Below are positions 55,157 through 64,000 of a DNA stretch of 64,000 nucleotides, in pieces. The translations under genes were made by a program, and so were the position numbers. The stretch covers positions 1,178,001 through 1,242,000 of the forward strand of contig NZ_AP018207.1 in NCBI RefSeq assembly GCF_002367995.1. Reading direction: 5' to 3'. Origin of the DNA: Calothrix brevissima NIES-22. GTDB lineage: Bacteria; Cyanobacteriota; Cyanobacteriia; Cyanobacteriales; Nostocaceae. The notes beneath the pieces are model-generated. The model made no database searches and had not been told where the DNA came from. It was given only the letters and a program-made list of their open reading frames with translations. Positions within the stretch are counted from its first letter, which is position 1. Every line of letters begins with the position of its first letter.

Positions 55157-56596
55157 TTACTTTTTCACATTCTCCAGAATTGCTTTTGCCGCCCGCCGCC
55201 CGGAAATTGTGGCTCCTTCCATACTATCGATATAATCTTGCTGGGTGTAACTTCCAGCCAAGAAGAAATTAGGTACAGGTGTCTTTTGATCGGGACGGTA
55301 GAGATCCATTCCTGGTGCTTCGCGGTAGAGAGATTGCGCTAGTTTGACTACGTTGTACCAAGTCATATTTAACTCCCGCGATGAGGGGAACAGTTCATGT
55401 ACTTGTTGGAGTACGTGCTGGGCGATCGCTTCGTTGTTTTGTTTAATAAACGGATCTCCCGGTGTCAGTACTAACTGTAACAATGAACCCTGCCCTGGAC
55501 GATAATAATCAGCAGGGCTAGTCAGCGCTAAATCCGCAAAACAAGAAAAATCAGCATCGGCGGTATAAAGCAAATTATCTATACCCACTGCTTGATTTAG
55601 CTGTTTGCGTTTTTCCTCATCTTGCAGTTCTGTCACCCAGCCATCAAACCTCAGTTGGACTGTGGCTACGGGTACGGCATCTAATTTATAAATATTGTCA
55701 AATTCTGACCATTTTCGCCACTCTTGGGGAATAATTCGCTGAATTCCTGGCACATCACAAGCAAAGACATAGGCGTCAGCTGTAATTACTTCTTCTTGCT
55801 CGCCTTGAGCTACAACAATACCAGTGACGCGGGTTTCTTGGTCTGATTGTGCAAATTGAATTTCCCGCACTTGACGCCGGGTATAAACTTGAGTCCCCCT
55901 AGCCGCTAAATATTCCAAGATTGGCTTATGTAGGTACTCATGGGGCGAACCTTCCAGCATCCGCAATATAGAAGCCTCAGTTCTCACAGCAAAGAACTGG
56001 AAGATTGTCAACATACAACGAGCAGAAATATTTTCGCAATCAATAAAGCCTAAGGCGTAGGCGATGGGGTTCCACATCCGCTTAATGCTACCTTGACTGC
56101 CACCATGACGGCGAAACCAATCAGCAAAGCTAATTTTATCTAAATCGCGAATGTTTTTCATCGCCCCGTCAAAGTCTACTAAACCCCTAACTATGGGGCT
56201 AGTGCCTAAGGCGATCGCATTTTGTAATTTATCTTGTAGTGATAGTTGGGAAGTCGTGAAAAATGCCTTTAAGCCATTAAAAGGCGCACCTGTGAAGAAA
56301 CGAAAATCTAAAGCACCTGTGCGCCCTCCTTTGTTGATAAAAGTGTGGGTATGTTCTTTTAGGCGTAAGTTATCTAAGGCCCCCACTTTGCCCATTAAGT
56401 CAAACAGTTGATAGTAGCAGCCAAAAAATACATGCAACCCCATTTCTATGTGGTTACCATCGCTATCTACCCAACTGCCAACTTTTCCACCCACAAACGG
56501 ACGGGACTCAAAAATCTGCACTTCACAGCCAGCATCTGCTAAATCAACAGCAGTTGCTAGCCCTGCTAGTCCCGCACCTACGATTGCAACGCGCAT
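55157..56596 (-). CDS. zds: 9,9'-di-cis-zeta-carotene desaturase
   Basis: 479-aa plant-type (crtP/crtQ family) flavoprotein that converts zeta-carotene to lycopene using plastoquinone; membrane-associated. Seen: FAD-binding start [84 protein letters not shown] and C-terminal [26 protein letters not shown]. Full length; also called crtQ in cyanobacteria. Upstream is a ~250-bp spacer and a ribbon-helix-helix gene on the same strand. Confidence 0.97.
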   Translation of the reverse strand: MRVAIVGAGLAGLATAVDLADAGCEVQIFESRPFVGGKVGSWVDSDGNHIEMGLHVFFGCYYQLFDLMGKVGALDNLRLKEHTHTFINKGGRTGALDFRFFTGAPFNGLKAFFTTSQLSLQDKLQNAIALGTSPIVRGLVDFDGAMKNIRDLDKISFADWFRRHGGSQGSIKRMWNPIAYALGFIDCENISARCMLTIFQFFAVRTEASILRMLEGSPHEYLHKPILEYLAARGTQVYTRRQVREIQFAQSDQETRVTGIVVAQGEQEEVITADAYVFACDVPGIQRIIPQEWRKWSEFDNIYKLDAVPVATVQLRFDGWVTELQDEEKRKQLNQAVGIDNLLYTADADFSCFADLALTSPADYYRPGQGSLLQLVLTPGDPFIKQNNEAIAQHVLQQVHELFPSSRELNMTWYNVVKLAQSLYREAPGMDLYRPDQKTPVPNFFLAGSYTQQDYIDSMEGATISGRRAAKAILENVKK

Positions 56597-56853
56597 TCCG
56601 TCGTCCCTTTTCAGTTTCTTTACAGATTGTAACTGGCATGGTGTCGGAATTTGCTACTGACATTTTGTTAATTAGCATTTCAGGGAATAGAAGTGTTTGA
56701 TTACACAATCTCATTGTCCAGCAGTCCTAAGTGATGAGTCATACCTCATCCATCCCTCAAACTAAAGGATTAACTAACTCAGCACTTACTCGGTAAATAC
56801 TGAATCAATATCAGTATTTCCCGCATTTTGGCAAACACTTCCTCACTGCTGGT

Positions 56854-57018
56854 TTATTTATTGTCTTCTGCGGTAGATAAACCTCTGATCAGTTCCCGAA
56901 TTACATCGGTTGCTGGTCTACCAGTCTGCTGACAATATTGTTCCAGCTTCTCAGCTTCCTGTGCTGCAAGATTAACTGTTATACGTTTGACGGCCCACTT
57001 TTTATTTGTCATTATCAT
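56854..57018 (-). CDS. Short ribbon-helix-helix (CopG-like) protein
   Basis: 54-aa frame (or 52 aa from the second Met at 57012) reading NKKWAVKRITVNLAAQEAEKLEQYCQQTGRPATDVIRELIRGLSTAEDNK in two stretches. The beta-strand VKRITVNL followed by two helices with EAEKLEQYC and ATDVIRELIRGL is the RHH/Arc-MetJ pattern. These proteins are DNA-binding repressors or antitoxins. No toxin partner is adjacent on either side, so it is a solitary regulator or a broken toxin-antitoxin pair. It lies upstream of zds on the same strand. Confidence 0.75.
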   Translation of the reverse strand: MIMTNKKWAVKRITVNLAAQEAEKLEQYCQQTGRPATDVIRELIRGLSTAEDNK

Positions 57019-58472
57019 GTTATTTGCTATCTATTAACATCATTAAGAACATCTAATTAAAGAATAAAAAGAAAATATTCTTATAATTAGTGTCAGTAAA
57101 CCAGGTATGCCATTAGTAAGAAAAAACCAGTTTTCTCAAAAGTTGTTCATTTTCCAATAAAATATAAAAGGCAGATTTGATTGTTTGCTGTTGTGACAGG
57201 AAAAATAGCGCACACTTGCCGTTGAAGAAAGTGATAGCGGCAAAAGTAACTTGGCTAAGTTTGGCGATTAAATTTTTGCAATCAAAAGGCTTTCATACTT
57301 TTATCTAAATCAAAATTTCCTCAATTTTTCTTTAACAAAAGCATATCGCCAACTCTTGAGAATCAATTCATAAACAAGTGTGGAAAAAACATAATACCAT
57401 AACATCTCACATTCAAGTTTGTGGAAATCATGATTTTTAAACGCAGCCTTGGTAAAGATGTTTGATCTGGAGACTTGCTGTGCGATCGCGCCTGATAGAC
57501 TCCACACACCAGCTAACCTGTAATATCAGAAAGTGTTGTCACTGTCATCTTGTGATTGTCAACCTGGTTCATACTCAGAACTAAATATGTCTATGATTGC
57601 CAAAGTTTAGTCTTGTTAGTGTTTCATATCTCTACTAAATTTGCGCTTGTCATCGCGTAGAACTTTAATACCTCCTGCTCGATTAGATAGTTTTCGTTAC
57701 ATTAACCTTTGTATAAAATTATGGAGACTTGAGCTAAAATATTGATTTTCCTCCTGTTTAAGAATTAATAATTGCCAAAAGCCACATTTTTTCCTATTTT
57801 AGGAAGTGAGTATTCTTTAGTAGATACTAAGAATTTGTCCCAAATAAATGGGATGAAAAATTCTCATTCTCTTAGAAAAAATTTAGGCTAAAACTTGTTT
57901 CTTGCAAAGACTGTCCAAACCCGATTTACTTGGTTAAGCATATCTTCATTCCAGATGATTTATCTAGATATCAAAGTCTTGGGAAACTGTTATGTACTAA
58001 GCCATGATGCAACTAACCATCTCTGTATAAAAAATATTGTACACCTCAATATTTTTTGGGTGCATTTATTATAGCCATTATTGCTAAAATTTAAATAATC
58101 TTTATGCTCACGATAGATAACAGTATTTCTTGGGTTTATAAAATAATTACAAAGTCAGATTTGTCAATCTAAATTTTCAGTAAATTAAATTGACAATTTA
58201 CACAATCCTGTACAATAAGAAATCAGACATTCAAGCAATTATGCTAGATTTTAACTATTCCTAGCAATACTATAAAAAGCGTAAATGTGATTATTTATAC
58301 TCTATTTATAAGTGCAAATAGTTAATAGGAAAACTTCAGCATACCGTGACTTCATAAAGTTTTCAGGAAGTAGAATCTAGAAAATAGGCACTAGGAATTA
58401 GGAGTAGGAAACTTCTCACTCAAAAAATACCCCATCGCCTTGTAGATAAGGGAGCAGGGGAGAGAAAATAAA
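57019..58472. other. Large AT-rich gene-poor region
   Basis: About 1.45 kb with only short, unconvincing frames (a 65-aa minus-strand frame at 57310-57507 has no family features). Mostly A/T-rich sequence with few HIP1 sites. No clear tRNA, rRNA or RNA terminator seen. It could be the remains of a decayed gene or hold small RNAs. Confidence 0.5.
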
Positions 58473-58500
58473 AAACTCCATCTTCTTGCGGATGGAGTTT
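58473..58500 (-). terminator. Hairpin with U-run on the minus strand
   Basis: AAACTCCATC / GATGGAGTTT, exact 10-bp arms, 8-nt loop; on the minus strand it is followed by TTTTTTATTTT. It could end transcripts of the TPR gene (stop at 59006), although about 500 bp away. Confidence 0.55.
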
Positions 58501-58635
58501 AGGAGCGTGGTAGGCGGGATTCATGAGCTATTCTCGTTAATCCTTGTAGGGGTGGGTTTATTTGGATCTTTGTTAATAAATGAGGATATCGGTGAACCCG
58601 CCCCTACAAAGACATCTAAAAACTACCCACAATAT

Positions 58636-58710
58636 ACAAGGTTGGGTTGAGGAATGTAGACGCAGAAGGGCTTCCCGTAGGGTAATCGAACACCCCAACG
58701 CCTTGTATAG
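58636..58710. repeat. Dispersed palindromic repeat family G, copy 2
   Basis: GGTTGGGTTGAGGAATGTAGACGC then GGGCTTCCCGTAGGGTAATC and ACACCCCAACGCCTTGTA. Matches copy 1 at 54143-54216 with few changes. Its right end touches the start of the next element at 58707. Confidence 0.75.
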
Positions 58711-58809
58711 CTGTAGTCAGATAGATTAGGACATCAACCTAAGATAAAACCCTGACAATAAAAGGCTTTTAAGTCTGTCAACTGTCAACAGTCAACTGTC
58801 AACAGCTAT
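58707..58809 (+). repeat. Terminal-inverted-repeat element with STRR core, copy 2
   Basis: ATAGCTGTAG ... CAACAGCTAT ends, internal GATTAGGACATCAACCTAAG shared with 13371-13450. Here about 25 extra bases precede the CAACTGT/CAACAGT heptamers. Confidence 0.7.
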
Positions 58810-59005
58810 ATATGTTGGGTTTCACTTCGTTCTACCCAACCTACGCCTCTGATAGAGGAAGCGCATAAAAATTAAGGTTGTCAACAATCTACAGCCAATG
58901 GTAAACACCATATTGACTATTGACTATTGACAACCTCAACTGGAAATTAAATCCTATTTTGATAAATTCCGCAGAAAACTGCTTTCTAGCTCTTCTTGAC
59001 TTGGC

Positions 59006-60124
59006 TTAGGGTAGATTCATCGATGTCGGCTGTGGTTGTGCCGAAATTGGGATGATGACAGGTGCAGGAGTATCTGGGGTAGCTTGGGGTGCTTGTGGTT
59101 GATTTGGCTTTTCTGTATTTGTAGTAGTTGATAAAGCCGCAGGCGTAGATGGTTTACTGGCTTGAGCAGTCTGAGGCGCTAACATTTGGGCAATTTGTAC
59201 CATTAACACGCCAAGTTTTTCGGCTTGGGCAATGTTTCCTTGGTCTTCGTATTCTTTACGAGCACGTTTGAAGGCGCTGTTAGCTTGTTTAATCTGACCT
59301 TGATTATATAAAGTCACCCCTAAATTGTAGAAAGCTACAGCATTTTTGGGATTCTGACGAATAGCTTGTTGGTAAACTGCGATCGCTTCAGCTGTTTGCC
59401 CATTCATAGCCATCAAGCTGCCCAAATTATTGTAAGTGCTGGGATTGCTAGGATCTCGTTGCAGAGCTTGTTGATAAGCCGCGATCGCTTCTGGAAGTAA
59501 ACCTTGATCTTGCAGGGCGATCGCTAAATTAAAGTAAGCATTGGCATTACTACCATCAAGATTAATTGCTTCTTGGTAAGCGGCGATCGCGTCTGGGATT
59601 TGTCCTTGTTCGTAAAGTGCCAAACCTAAATTATATTGAGCGGCTGGCATTTTGGCATCGATGACCAAACTGCGACGATAAGCAGTAATCGCCGCTTCTC
59701 TTTGACCTTGTTTATGTAAAGCTAAACCTAAATTGTAATGAGCATCAGCATAATTAGGATTGAGGCGAATTGCTTCTGCATATTCTTGAATCGCAACATC
59801 CAAGCGGTTTTGCTCTAAGAGAATATTGCCTAAATAATTTCTGGCGATCGCTAATTTAGAGTCGCGCCGTAAAGCTTTACGGAAAGCATCTTCTGCACCC
59901 TGTAAGTCTTGGCGGTTATAGCGGGTGACGCCCTGCTGGAAAAAACTGGCTGCATCCAGATCCTTACTCACAACGTTCTGAGCCAAGAGTTTGCTTCCGG
60001 GTAAATTAATTATGGTTGGTGCAGCCAATACCAAAAATGCCACAGAAGTGGACAGCAACTGCCGGTGCAGTGCTACTTGAGACAAACTACGAAACCACTG
60101 GGGAAGTTGATGTTGTTTAAACAT
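59006..60124 (-). CDS. Exported TPR-repeat protein
   Basis: 372-aa protein. N-terminal hydrophobic segment (about 25-48: LLSTSVAFLVLAAPTIINLP ending LLAQN) acts as signal or anchor. Residues about 60-295 contain six to seven 34-residue TPR units with YADAHYNLGLALHKQGQ, AAQYNLGLALYEQGQ, ANAYFNLAIALQDQG, PSTYNNLGSLMAMNGQ, AVAFYNLGVTLYNQGQ. C-terminal ~75 residues are Pro/Ala/Thr/Gln-rich and disordered. TPRs bind proteins; partner unknown. It precedes no related gene in its own direction (queA is upstream on the same strand, 87 nt away), so loose co-transcription is possible. Confidence 0.88.
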   Translation of the reverse strand: MFKQHQLPQWFRSLSQVALHRQLLSTSVAFLVLAAPTIINLPGSKLLAQNVVSKDLDAASFFQQGVTRYNRQDLQGAEDAFRKALRRDSKLAIARNYLGNILLEQNRLDVAIQEYAEAIRLNPNYADAHYNLGLALHKQGQREAAITAYRRSLVIDAKMPAAQYNLGLALYEQGQIPDAIAAYQEAINLDGSNANAYFNLAIALQDQGLLPEAIAAYQQALQRDPSNPSTYNNLGSLMAMNGQTAEAIAVYQQAIRQNPKNAVAFYNLGVTLYNQGQIKQANSAFKRARKEYEDQGNIAQAEKLGVLMVQIAQMLAPQTAQASKPSTPAALSTTTNTEKPNQPQAPQATPDTPAPVIIPISAQPQPTSMNLP

Positions 60125-60211
60125 GAGTGGTAGGCCTTTACTTGTTGTTTAGATCCTTAAATTTAAAGTACCCACCACAACATGAAAAATTAACAGTCAA
60201 AAATAAAAAGT

Positions 60212-61384
60212 TTAAATTTGTCTTGGGGAATTTAAATTTATGACTGCTTCCGGCAAAATTAACATCGCATCACCAAAGGAATAAAAACGATATCGAGAGG
60301 CGATCGCTTCTTGGTAAACATCTAATAATCTTTGTCTGCCAATTAAAGCGCTCACCAACATTAATAAACTAGAGCGTGGTAGATGAAAATTAGTTATTAA
60401 ACCTTCTACTACCTGCCATTTGTAACCAGGGTAGATAAATAAGTCAGTTTTCCCACAAAATGGTTGTAAACTTCCCGATTGGGCTGCGCCTTCTAAAGCG
60501 CGTACTGCTGTTGTCCCTACAGCAATAATTCGCCCGCCTGCGGCTTTCGTCGCGCGAATCTGCTCGACTGTAGAAGCGGGAACTTCAATCCATTCTTCAT
60601 GCATTTGGTGGCTGGTGACATCTTCCACTTCTACCGGGCGAAATGTCCCCACGCCCACATGCAAGGTAATAAAAGCTTGATTAATTCCGCGATCGCGCAA
60701 TTTTTCCAGTAATTCTGGCGTAAAGTGTAACCCGGCTGTTGGTGCCGCGATCGCTCCTGGATGTTTGGCATACACTGTCTGATACTGTTCGTCGTCAGCT
60801 TCCGAGGCGGTAATGTAAGGCGGTAACGGAACTTCACCAAATACATCTAAAACTTGTACCAGAGAAACTTCCTCTGGTAACTCAAATTGCAATAACCTTC
60901 CGCCTGTGGCTGGATCTGTTTCTAAGACGGTAGCTGTTAGGGATGAAGGGGATGAGGGGGAAATGGCTGCTTTAGCTTCTGCTTCTCTTGGTTCAAAAAT
61001 AATTTGCGATCCCCGTTTAAAGCGTTTTCCCGGTTTGACTAAAGCTAACCAACAGTTATGTCGCCGCTCTTCTAGCAGTAAAACCTCTACTTCTGCACCC
61101 GTAGATTTACGGCCATATAGACGAGCGGGTATAACTCTACTGTTATTCATTACCAGTAAATCCCCGGATTGTAAAATTTCTGGTAACTCTCTAAAAATAT
61201 GGTGTATACTTCGGGAATTTATTACCAGTAGGCGAGAGCTATCTCTTGGCACAACTGGATTTTGGGCGATTAGTTCGGGCGGCAGTTCGTAATCGTAACC
61301 CGCTAATGAACAGTCTAATTCCACATTTGTTACTTCTGGATTTAAAGGTTGGTTGATGTTGTTTGGTGTTACTTGATGCTTCAT
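60212..61384 (-). CDS. queA: tRNA preQ1(34) S-adenosylmethionine ribosyltransferase-isomerase
   Basis: 390-aa enzyme of queuosine synthesis that transfers a ribosyl unit from SAM to preQ1 in tRNA. Seen: YDYELPPELIAQNPVVPRDSSRLLVINS, LLVMNNSRVIPARLYG, HPGAIAAPTAGLHFTPELL, HVGVGTFRPVEVEDVTSHQMHEEWIEV, NFHLPRSSLLMLVSAL. Slightly longer than usual because of about 25 N-terminal residues and a Ser/Pro-rich insert (AISPSSPSSL, nt about 60935-60965) coded by GGGGATGAAG repeats. The rest is intact. Confidence 0.95.
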   Translation of the reverse strand: MKHQVTPNNINQPLNPEVTNVELDCSLAGYDYELPPELIAQNPVVPRDSSRLLVINSRSIHHIFRELPEILQSGDLLVMNNSRVIPARLYGRKSTGAEVEVLLLEERRHNCWLALVKPGKRFKRGSQIIFEPREAEAKAAISPSSPSSLTATVLETDPATGGRLLQFELPEEVSLVQVLDVFGEVPLPPYITASEADDEQYQTVYAKHPGAIAAPTAGLHFTPELLEKLRDRGINQAFITLHVGVGTFRPVEVEDVTSHQMHEEWIEVPASTVEQIRATKAAGGRIIAVGTTAVRALEGAAQSGSLQPFCGKTDLFIYPGYKWQVVEGLITNFHLPRSSLLMLVSALIGRQRLLDVYQEAIASRYRFYSFGDAMLILPEAVINLNSPRQI

Positions 61385-61627
61385 AGCGATTTATTTTGCT
61401 TTCCTGGAAGTCGGGAGTAAGTTTTCCTGATTTAGGTAAATATCGGGAATAGCTGCTCAATTTCATTCCTAAATATTAAGTATTAATACTAATCCGTAAC
61501 ACGGAAACCCCAAGATAAAAATTGGGTAAACCTCCCTATCTAAAAACGGGGGCTTTTACCCTACCGGAAACATGGATTTATTGAGGAATATAGATATGTA
61601 GGATTGGCTTTGATCCCAAGCACCAAC

Positions 61628-62017
61628 ATGGAATACTTGTATTACCTGGCAAATGCCAGTCTAACTCTGAGGGTCGTACAATACCTGCACGGCAGACCCC
61701 AGATGCCTGTTTCTTTCGTTACCGTGATTCACCAAATAGATGGCTGGGTGGTAAGGATCAAACTCAAAGGTCAAGTTTCCCCCCAAGTTGATGGTGACTT
61801 CCGGGCTTTCCTGAATGAATTAGGAATTAGCTACGAGCCACCAATGCGGGTACAAATGGCACTTTGGAGTTTAGAAGCAGGGCAATGTCCTGTAGACGTG
61901 ATGCGTCGCTACCAAGTAGCCATAGTTTCTCATGGTAGTCCAGAACGAGAAGAAATTGAGGCATTCCGCCAACAGTTTGTTCGTGGATTAGGCTACTGTC
62001 CCGAAACCTTGGCATGA
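61628..62017 (+). CDS. Conserved hypothetical cyanobacterial protein
   Basis: 129-aa protein: EYLYYLANASLTLRVVQYLHGRPQMP, HQIDGWVVRIKLKGQVSPQVDGDFRAFLNELGI, PMRVQMALWSLEAGQCPVDVMRRYQVAIVSHG. Compact alpha/beta, no membrane or signal segment. I do not recognise a named family. ATG 61628 is preferred over an upstream TTG (61604). Divergent from queA. Confidence 0.7.
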   Translation: MEYLYYLANASLTLRVVQYLHGRPQMPVSFVTVIHQIDGWVVRIKLKGQVSPQVDGDFRAFLNELGISYEPPMRVQMALWSLEAGQCPVDVMRRYQVAIVSHGSPEREEIEAFRQQFVRGLGYCPETLA

Positions 62018-62150
62018 GTTTCGCAAGCCATGAGGCTTTACCACAAAATAGATTAATCCGCAAGTAGGGTCACGGCATTTGCAAGAATCCCGTCTATATA
62101 GATATCTTATATAAGCCGTGCCCTACTGTTGGAGAATTCAAGAAATATTG

Positions 62151-62627
62151 TCATGCAATAGAGTCGAAAGCAGCGACAATGTATTCTTGCAGTTGGAATT
62201 CGTAACCAGCAACTAATGAACTAGCTAGAGGTTTCTGGGTACTGTTTGTTTGAGAGACATTGTTTGCTACTGCTTGACAGGAGACAATAGCAACATCAAA
62301 TCTACAAGGGTAATCGGCTTTTTCGGGATACTGAGCTAAAAACATTTCCGCAGTACGCCACAGTTTTGTTTGCTTTTTGACGGTGATAGCGTTTCTCCCG
62401 CCAAAATCCCAATTACCTAGACTACGAGTTTTCACTTCGACAAATGCCAAGGTTGAGTTTTGAGTAGCTCTGCCATCATCATATTGAGCAATAATATCAA
62501 TTTCTCCCCATCGGCAAAAAAAGCGCCGATGGAGAATTAACCAACCTGTAGATTGCAGCCATTGTGCTACTAGGTCTTCACCTAAGTGCCCAATGTCGGG
62601 ATAATGAGATGCAGGAGGGTTGGTCAT
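62151..62627 (-). CDS. yraN: YraN-family (UPF0102) endonuclease-like protein
   Basis: 158-aa Holliday-junction-resolvase-like protein. Seen: GHLGEDLVAQWLQSTGWLILHRRFFCRWGEIDIIAQYDD and FVEVKTRS, giving the E..D..E-x-K nuclease signature. C-terminal extension (from about residue 110) is cyanobacterial. Real substrate unknown. Start 12 nt from the divergent pentapeptide gene. Confidence 0.9.
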   Translation of the reverse strand: MTNPPASHYPDIGHLGEDLVAQWLQSTGWLILHRRFFCRWGEIDIIAQYDDGRATQNSTLAFVEVKTRSLGNWDFGGRNAITVKKQTKLWRTAEMFLAQYPEKADYPCRFDVAIVSCQAVANNVSQTNSTQKPLASSLVAGYEFQLQEYIVAAFDSIA

Positions 62628-62638
62628 TGGTTAAAAAT

Positions 62639-63148
62639 ATGATGCAGAAATTTACGGTGCGAATTTGGACAACTGTATTTAGTGTATTGCTGTGGGGATT
62701 AGTTGGCATCACAGCAATTGTAGGTGTTGCGCCTACGGCTTTGGCATTGGAATACAATAAGGAAATTTTGATAGGAGCGGATTTCGCTGGTAGAGATTTA
62801 ACAGACTCTAGTTTTACTAAAGCTAATCTTAAACAAAGCAACTTTAGTAATGCTAATTTGAGTGGTGTTAGTTTCTTTGCTGCAAATTTGGAATCAGCTA
62901 ATTTTGAGAGAGCTAATCTGAGCAATGCTACTTTAGATTCTGCTCGCTTCATTAAAGCCAATTTAACCAATGCGCTATTAGAAGGTGCTTTTGCGGCGAA
63001 TGCGAAATTCGATGGCGCGATTGTTGATGGCGCAGATTTTACGGATGTGTTGCTGCGTCCCGATGAGCAGAAAAAATTATGTAAGGTGGCTAAGGGTACT
63101 AATCCGACTACAGGAAGGGATACAAGAGATACGTTATTTTGCCCTTAG
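62639..63148 (+). CDS. Exported pentapeptide-repeat protein
   Basis: 169-aa protein. Signal peptide about 1-36 (WTTVFSVLLWGLVGITAIVGVAPTALAL), so periplasm or thylakoid lumen. Residues about 45-135 are A(D/N)LxX pentapeptides: GADFAGRDLTDSSFTKANLKQSNFSNANLSG, FERANLSNATLDSARF, forming a right-handed beta-helix of roughly four to five coils. C-terminal two-Cys region (KKLCKVAKG...TLFCP) closes the fold. Resembles known lumenal pentapeptide proteins. Start at ATG 62639; upstream in-frame ATGs at 62609 and earlier overlap yraN. Confidence 0.85.
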   Translation: MMQKFTVRIWTTVFSVLLWGLVGITAIVGVAPTALALEYNKEILIGADFAGRDLTDSSFTKANLKQSNFSNANLSGVSFFAANLESANFERANLSNATLDSARFIKANLTNALLEGAFAANAKFDGAIVDGADFTDVLLRPDEQKKLCKVAKGTNPTTGRDTRDTLFCP

Positions 63149-63193
63149 TGGATGATTTTAATAATTACACTCACACATAGTACAACTGAGTCT

Positions 63194-63229
63194 ATTGACT
63201 GTTGACTGTCAACGGTTAACAGTCAACAA
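63194..63229. repeat. Short STRR heptamer run
   Basis: GACTGTTGACTGTCAACGGTTAACAGTCAAC, two inverted half-arrays that together make a palindrome. Confidence 0.75.
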
Positions 63230-63283
63230 CCCTTCATGTCAGATTTCACAAATCAAAAAGCAGATTGCTATAATGACTCAACT

Positions 63284-64000
63284 TTAAGATTTTTCTGTTT
63301 TCTGCATTTGTTTCTCTTCTTGGCGCAAAATAAACATATAGAATGCACCAAAAATTAAGATGCCAAATACGCCAAAAGAATAGGAAGCATTGCCACCATG
63401 CCAACTATGAAAAGCCGCTTCATTTGTACCTACCATCACGGCTAATATGGCAATTCTAATGGCATTGAGAAAAAAGCCTAAAAACATAGCAAACAGCGAG
63501 ACAAATAACCGCTTGTTTTTTGCTATGGGGAACATGACTAAGGCAATAATTGATATACCTAAAAGATAATTTATTGTATCTATACCAGAACAGCCAGGAA
63601 CTACTTTGACACTCCCTGTTGATAGATGAATATATACTCCATTTAGGGTAACATCAAAACCTAAATACCACAAAATTAGACTAGCAAATTTAGCACTATA
63701 AGGGGAAATATCTAAAAATAAAGCAGCCAAAACGCTAGGTATTTCTAGAAAAAATAAAATAATAAATGCTTCCCAATATTGCTTTACACCCTTAAAGCCA
63801 GAGGCTAATAAACCTACACCAATAGCTGAAGCTAAGGGTAAAAGACGAATAGTATATCCTAAATGATGACTGGTACTTTGCCATAGTACCCAACTAATTA
63901 TCAGCCAACCAACAACACTGGAGAAAACATCACTTTCAAAGTTGAATGTATGGCGTTTATCCCATAAAATCGAACCGATCGCAAATAAAAATAACAGACT
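63284..64000 (-). CDS. Cyanoexosortase A (5' end beyond window)
   Basis: Membrane protease/transpeptidase of the exosortase/archaeosortase superfamily. The frame is open through 64000; the TTG-start version at 63730 is only a downstream part. Seen: catalytic Cys in VVPGCSGIDTINYLL, Arg in NAIRIAILAVMVG, His in FHSWHGGNASYSFGV, the Cys-Arg-His trio of this superfamily, with many helices (about eight visible). Cyanoexosortases are thought to process PEP-CTERM proteins exported for extracellular polymer assembly; NCBI names the A type crtA. Its usual companion is not in this window. C-terminal end RQEEKQMQKTEKS is polar. Confidence 0.88.
   Translation of the reverse strand, partial: SLLFLFAIGSILWDKRHTFNFESDVFSSVVGWLIISWVLWQSTSHHLGYTIRLLPLASAIGVGLLASGFKGVKQYWEAFIILFFLEIPSVLAALFLDISPYSAKFASLILWYLGFDVTLNGVYIHLSTGSVKVVPGCSGIDTINYLLGISIIALVMFPIAKNKRLFVSLFAMFLGFFLNAIRIAILAVMVGTNEAAFHSWHGGNASYSFGVFGILIFGAFYMFILRQEEKQMQKTEKS

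Noticed and set aside
57310-57507. 65-aa minus-strand frame in the gene-poor region
   Set aside because: Composition is not protein-like, it has no family features and no ribosome-binding site.

Overview
The window comes from a cyanobacterium, most likely a filamentous heterocyst-type lineage (Nostocales). Evidence: phycobilisome core gene apcF, cp12, zeta-carotene desaturase, a glnA/gifA pair with NtcA boxes, very frequent HIP1 octamers (GCGATCGC), and heptameric STRR arrays (CAACAGT and GGGCATT types) of the kind described from heterocystous cyanobacteria. No nitrogenase or heterocyst gene is present, so that lineage is inferred. The coding DNA is AT-leaning, and genes are separated by repeat-rich spacers. 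No rRNA, tRNA, CRISPR array or intact insertion sequence was seen.

Layout. 1-6.2 kb: 3' part of an HAE1-type RND efflux pump, a hicB-hicA toxin-antitoxin pair, an LpxB-related glycosyltransferase (minus) and two overlapping, mutually similar membrane proteins (minus). 6.9-13 kb: core metabolism, with cp12, tlyA, apcF, then glnA facing gifA, each with an NtcA box placed for opposite effects, and a ferritin-like protein. 13.7-17.2 kb: a large fusion of a PstS-like periplasmic domain, one membrane helix, acidic repeats and three DUF4912-like domains. 18.4-27.4 kb: signalling, with a LabA-like NYN protein, an OmpR-type regulator/kinase pair, and a GAF kinase, five-PAS hybrid kinase and single-domain regulator in a row. 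27.4-37 kb: accessory region with a lone sugar-ABC permease, a GC-rich Tat-like secreted protein of unknown family, a PNPOx-like protein, GNAT, a PrmA-like methyltransferase whose stop lies in a 41-bp tandem array, and small unknowns. 37-64 kb: mostly housekeeping (glyS, murD, cobQ, ferredoxin, zds, queA, yraN) mixed with a GHL10-type hydrolase fused to a protease-like domain, a CocE-type hydrolase, a solitary DNA methyltransferase, an ABC-2 exporter pair, PrxQ, a second HicA/HicB pair in reverse order, a ribbon-helix-helix gene, a TPR protein, a lumenal pentapeptide protein and, at the right edge, cyanoexosortase A.

Functional links. glnA and gifA form a nitrogen-control module: NtcA would activate glutamine synthetase and repress its protein inhibitor. 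The two kinase/regulator groups at 19-27 kb look like co-transcribed phosphorelays. The ATPase and permease at 48-50 kb make one exporter. The intergenic DNA carries several dispersed small palindromic repeat families, some nested in each other and some running into reading frames. One family has conserved ends but unrelated hairpin-rich cores. No defence island or complete novel system was found. The best leads are the multi-domain fusion proteins, the foreign-looking secreted protein and the variable-core repeat family.
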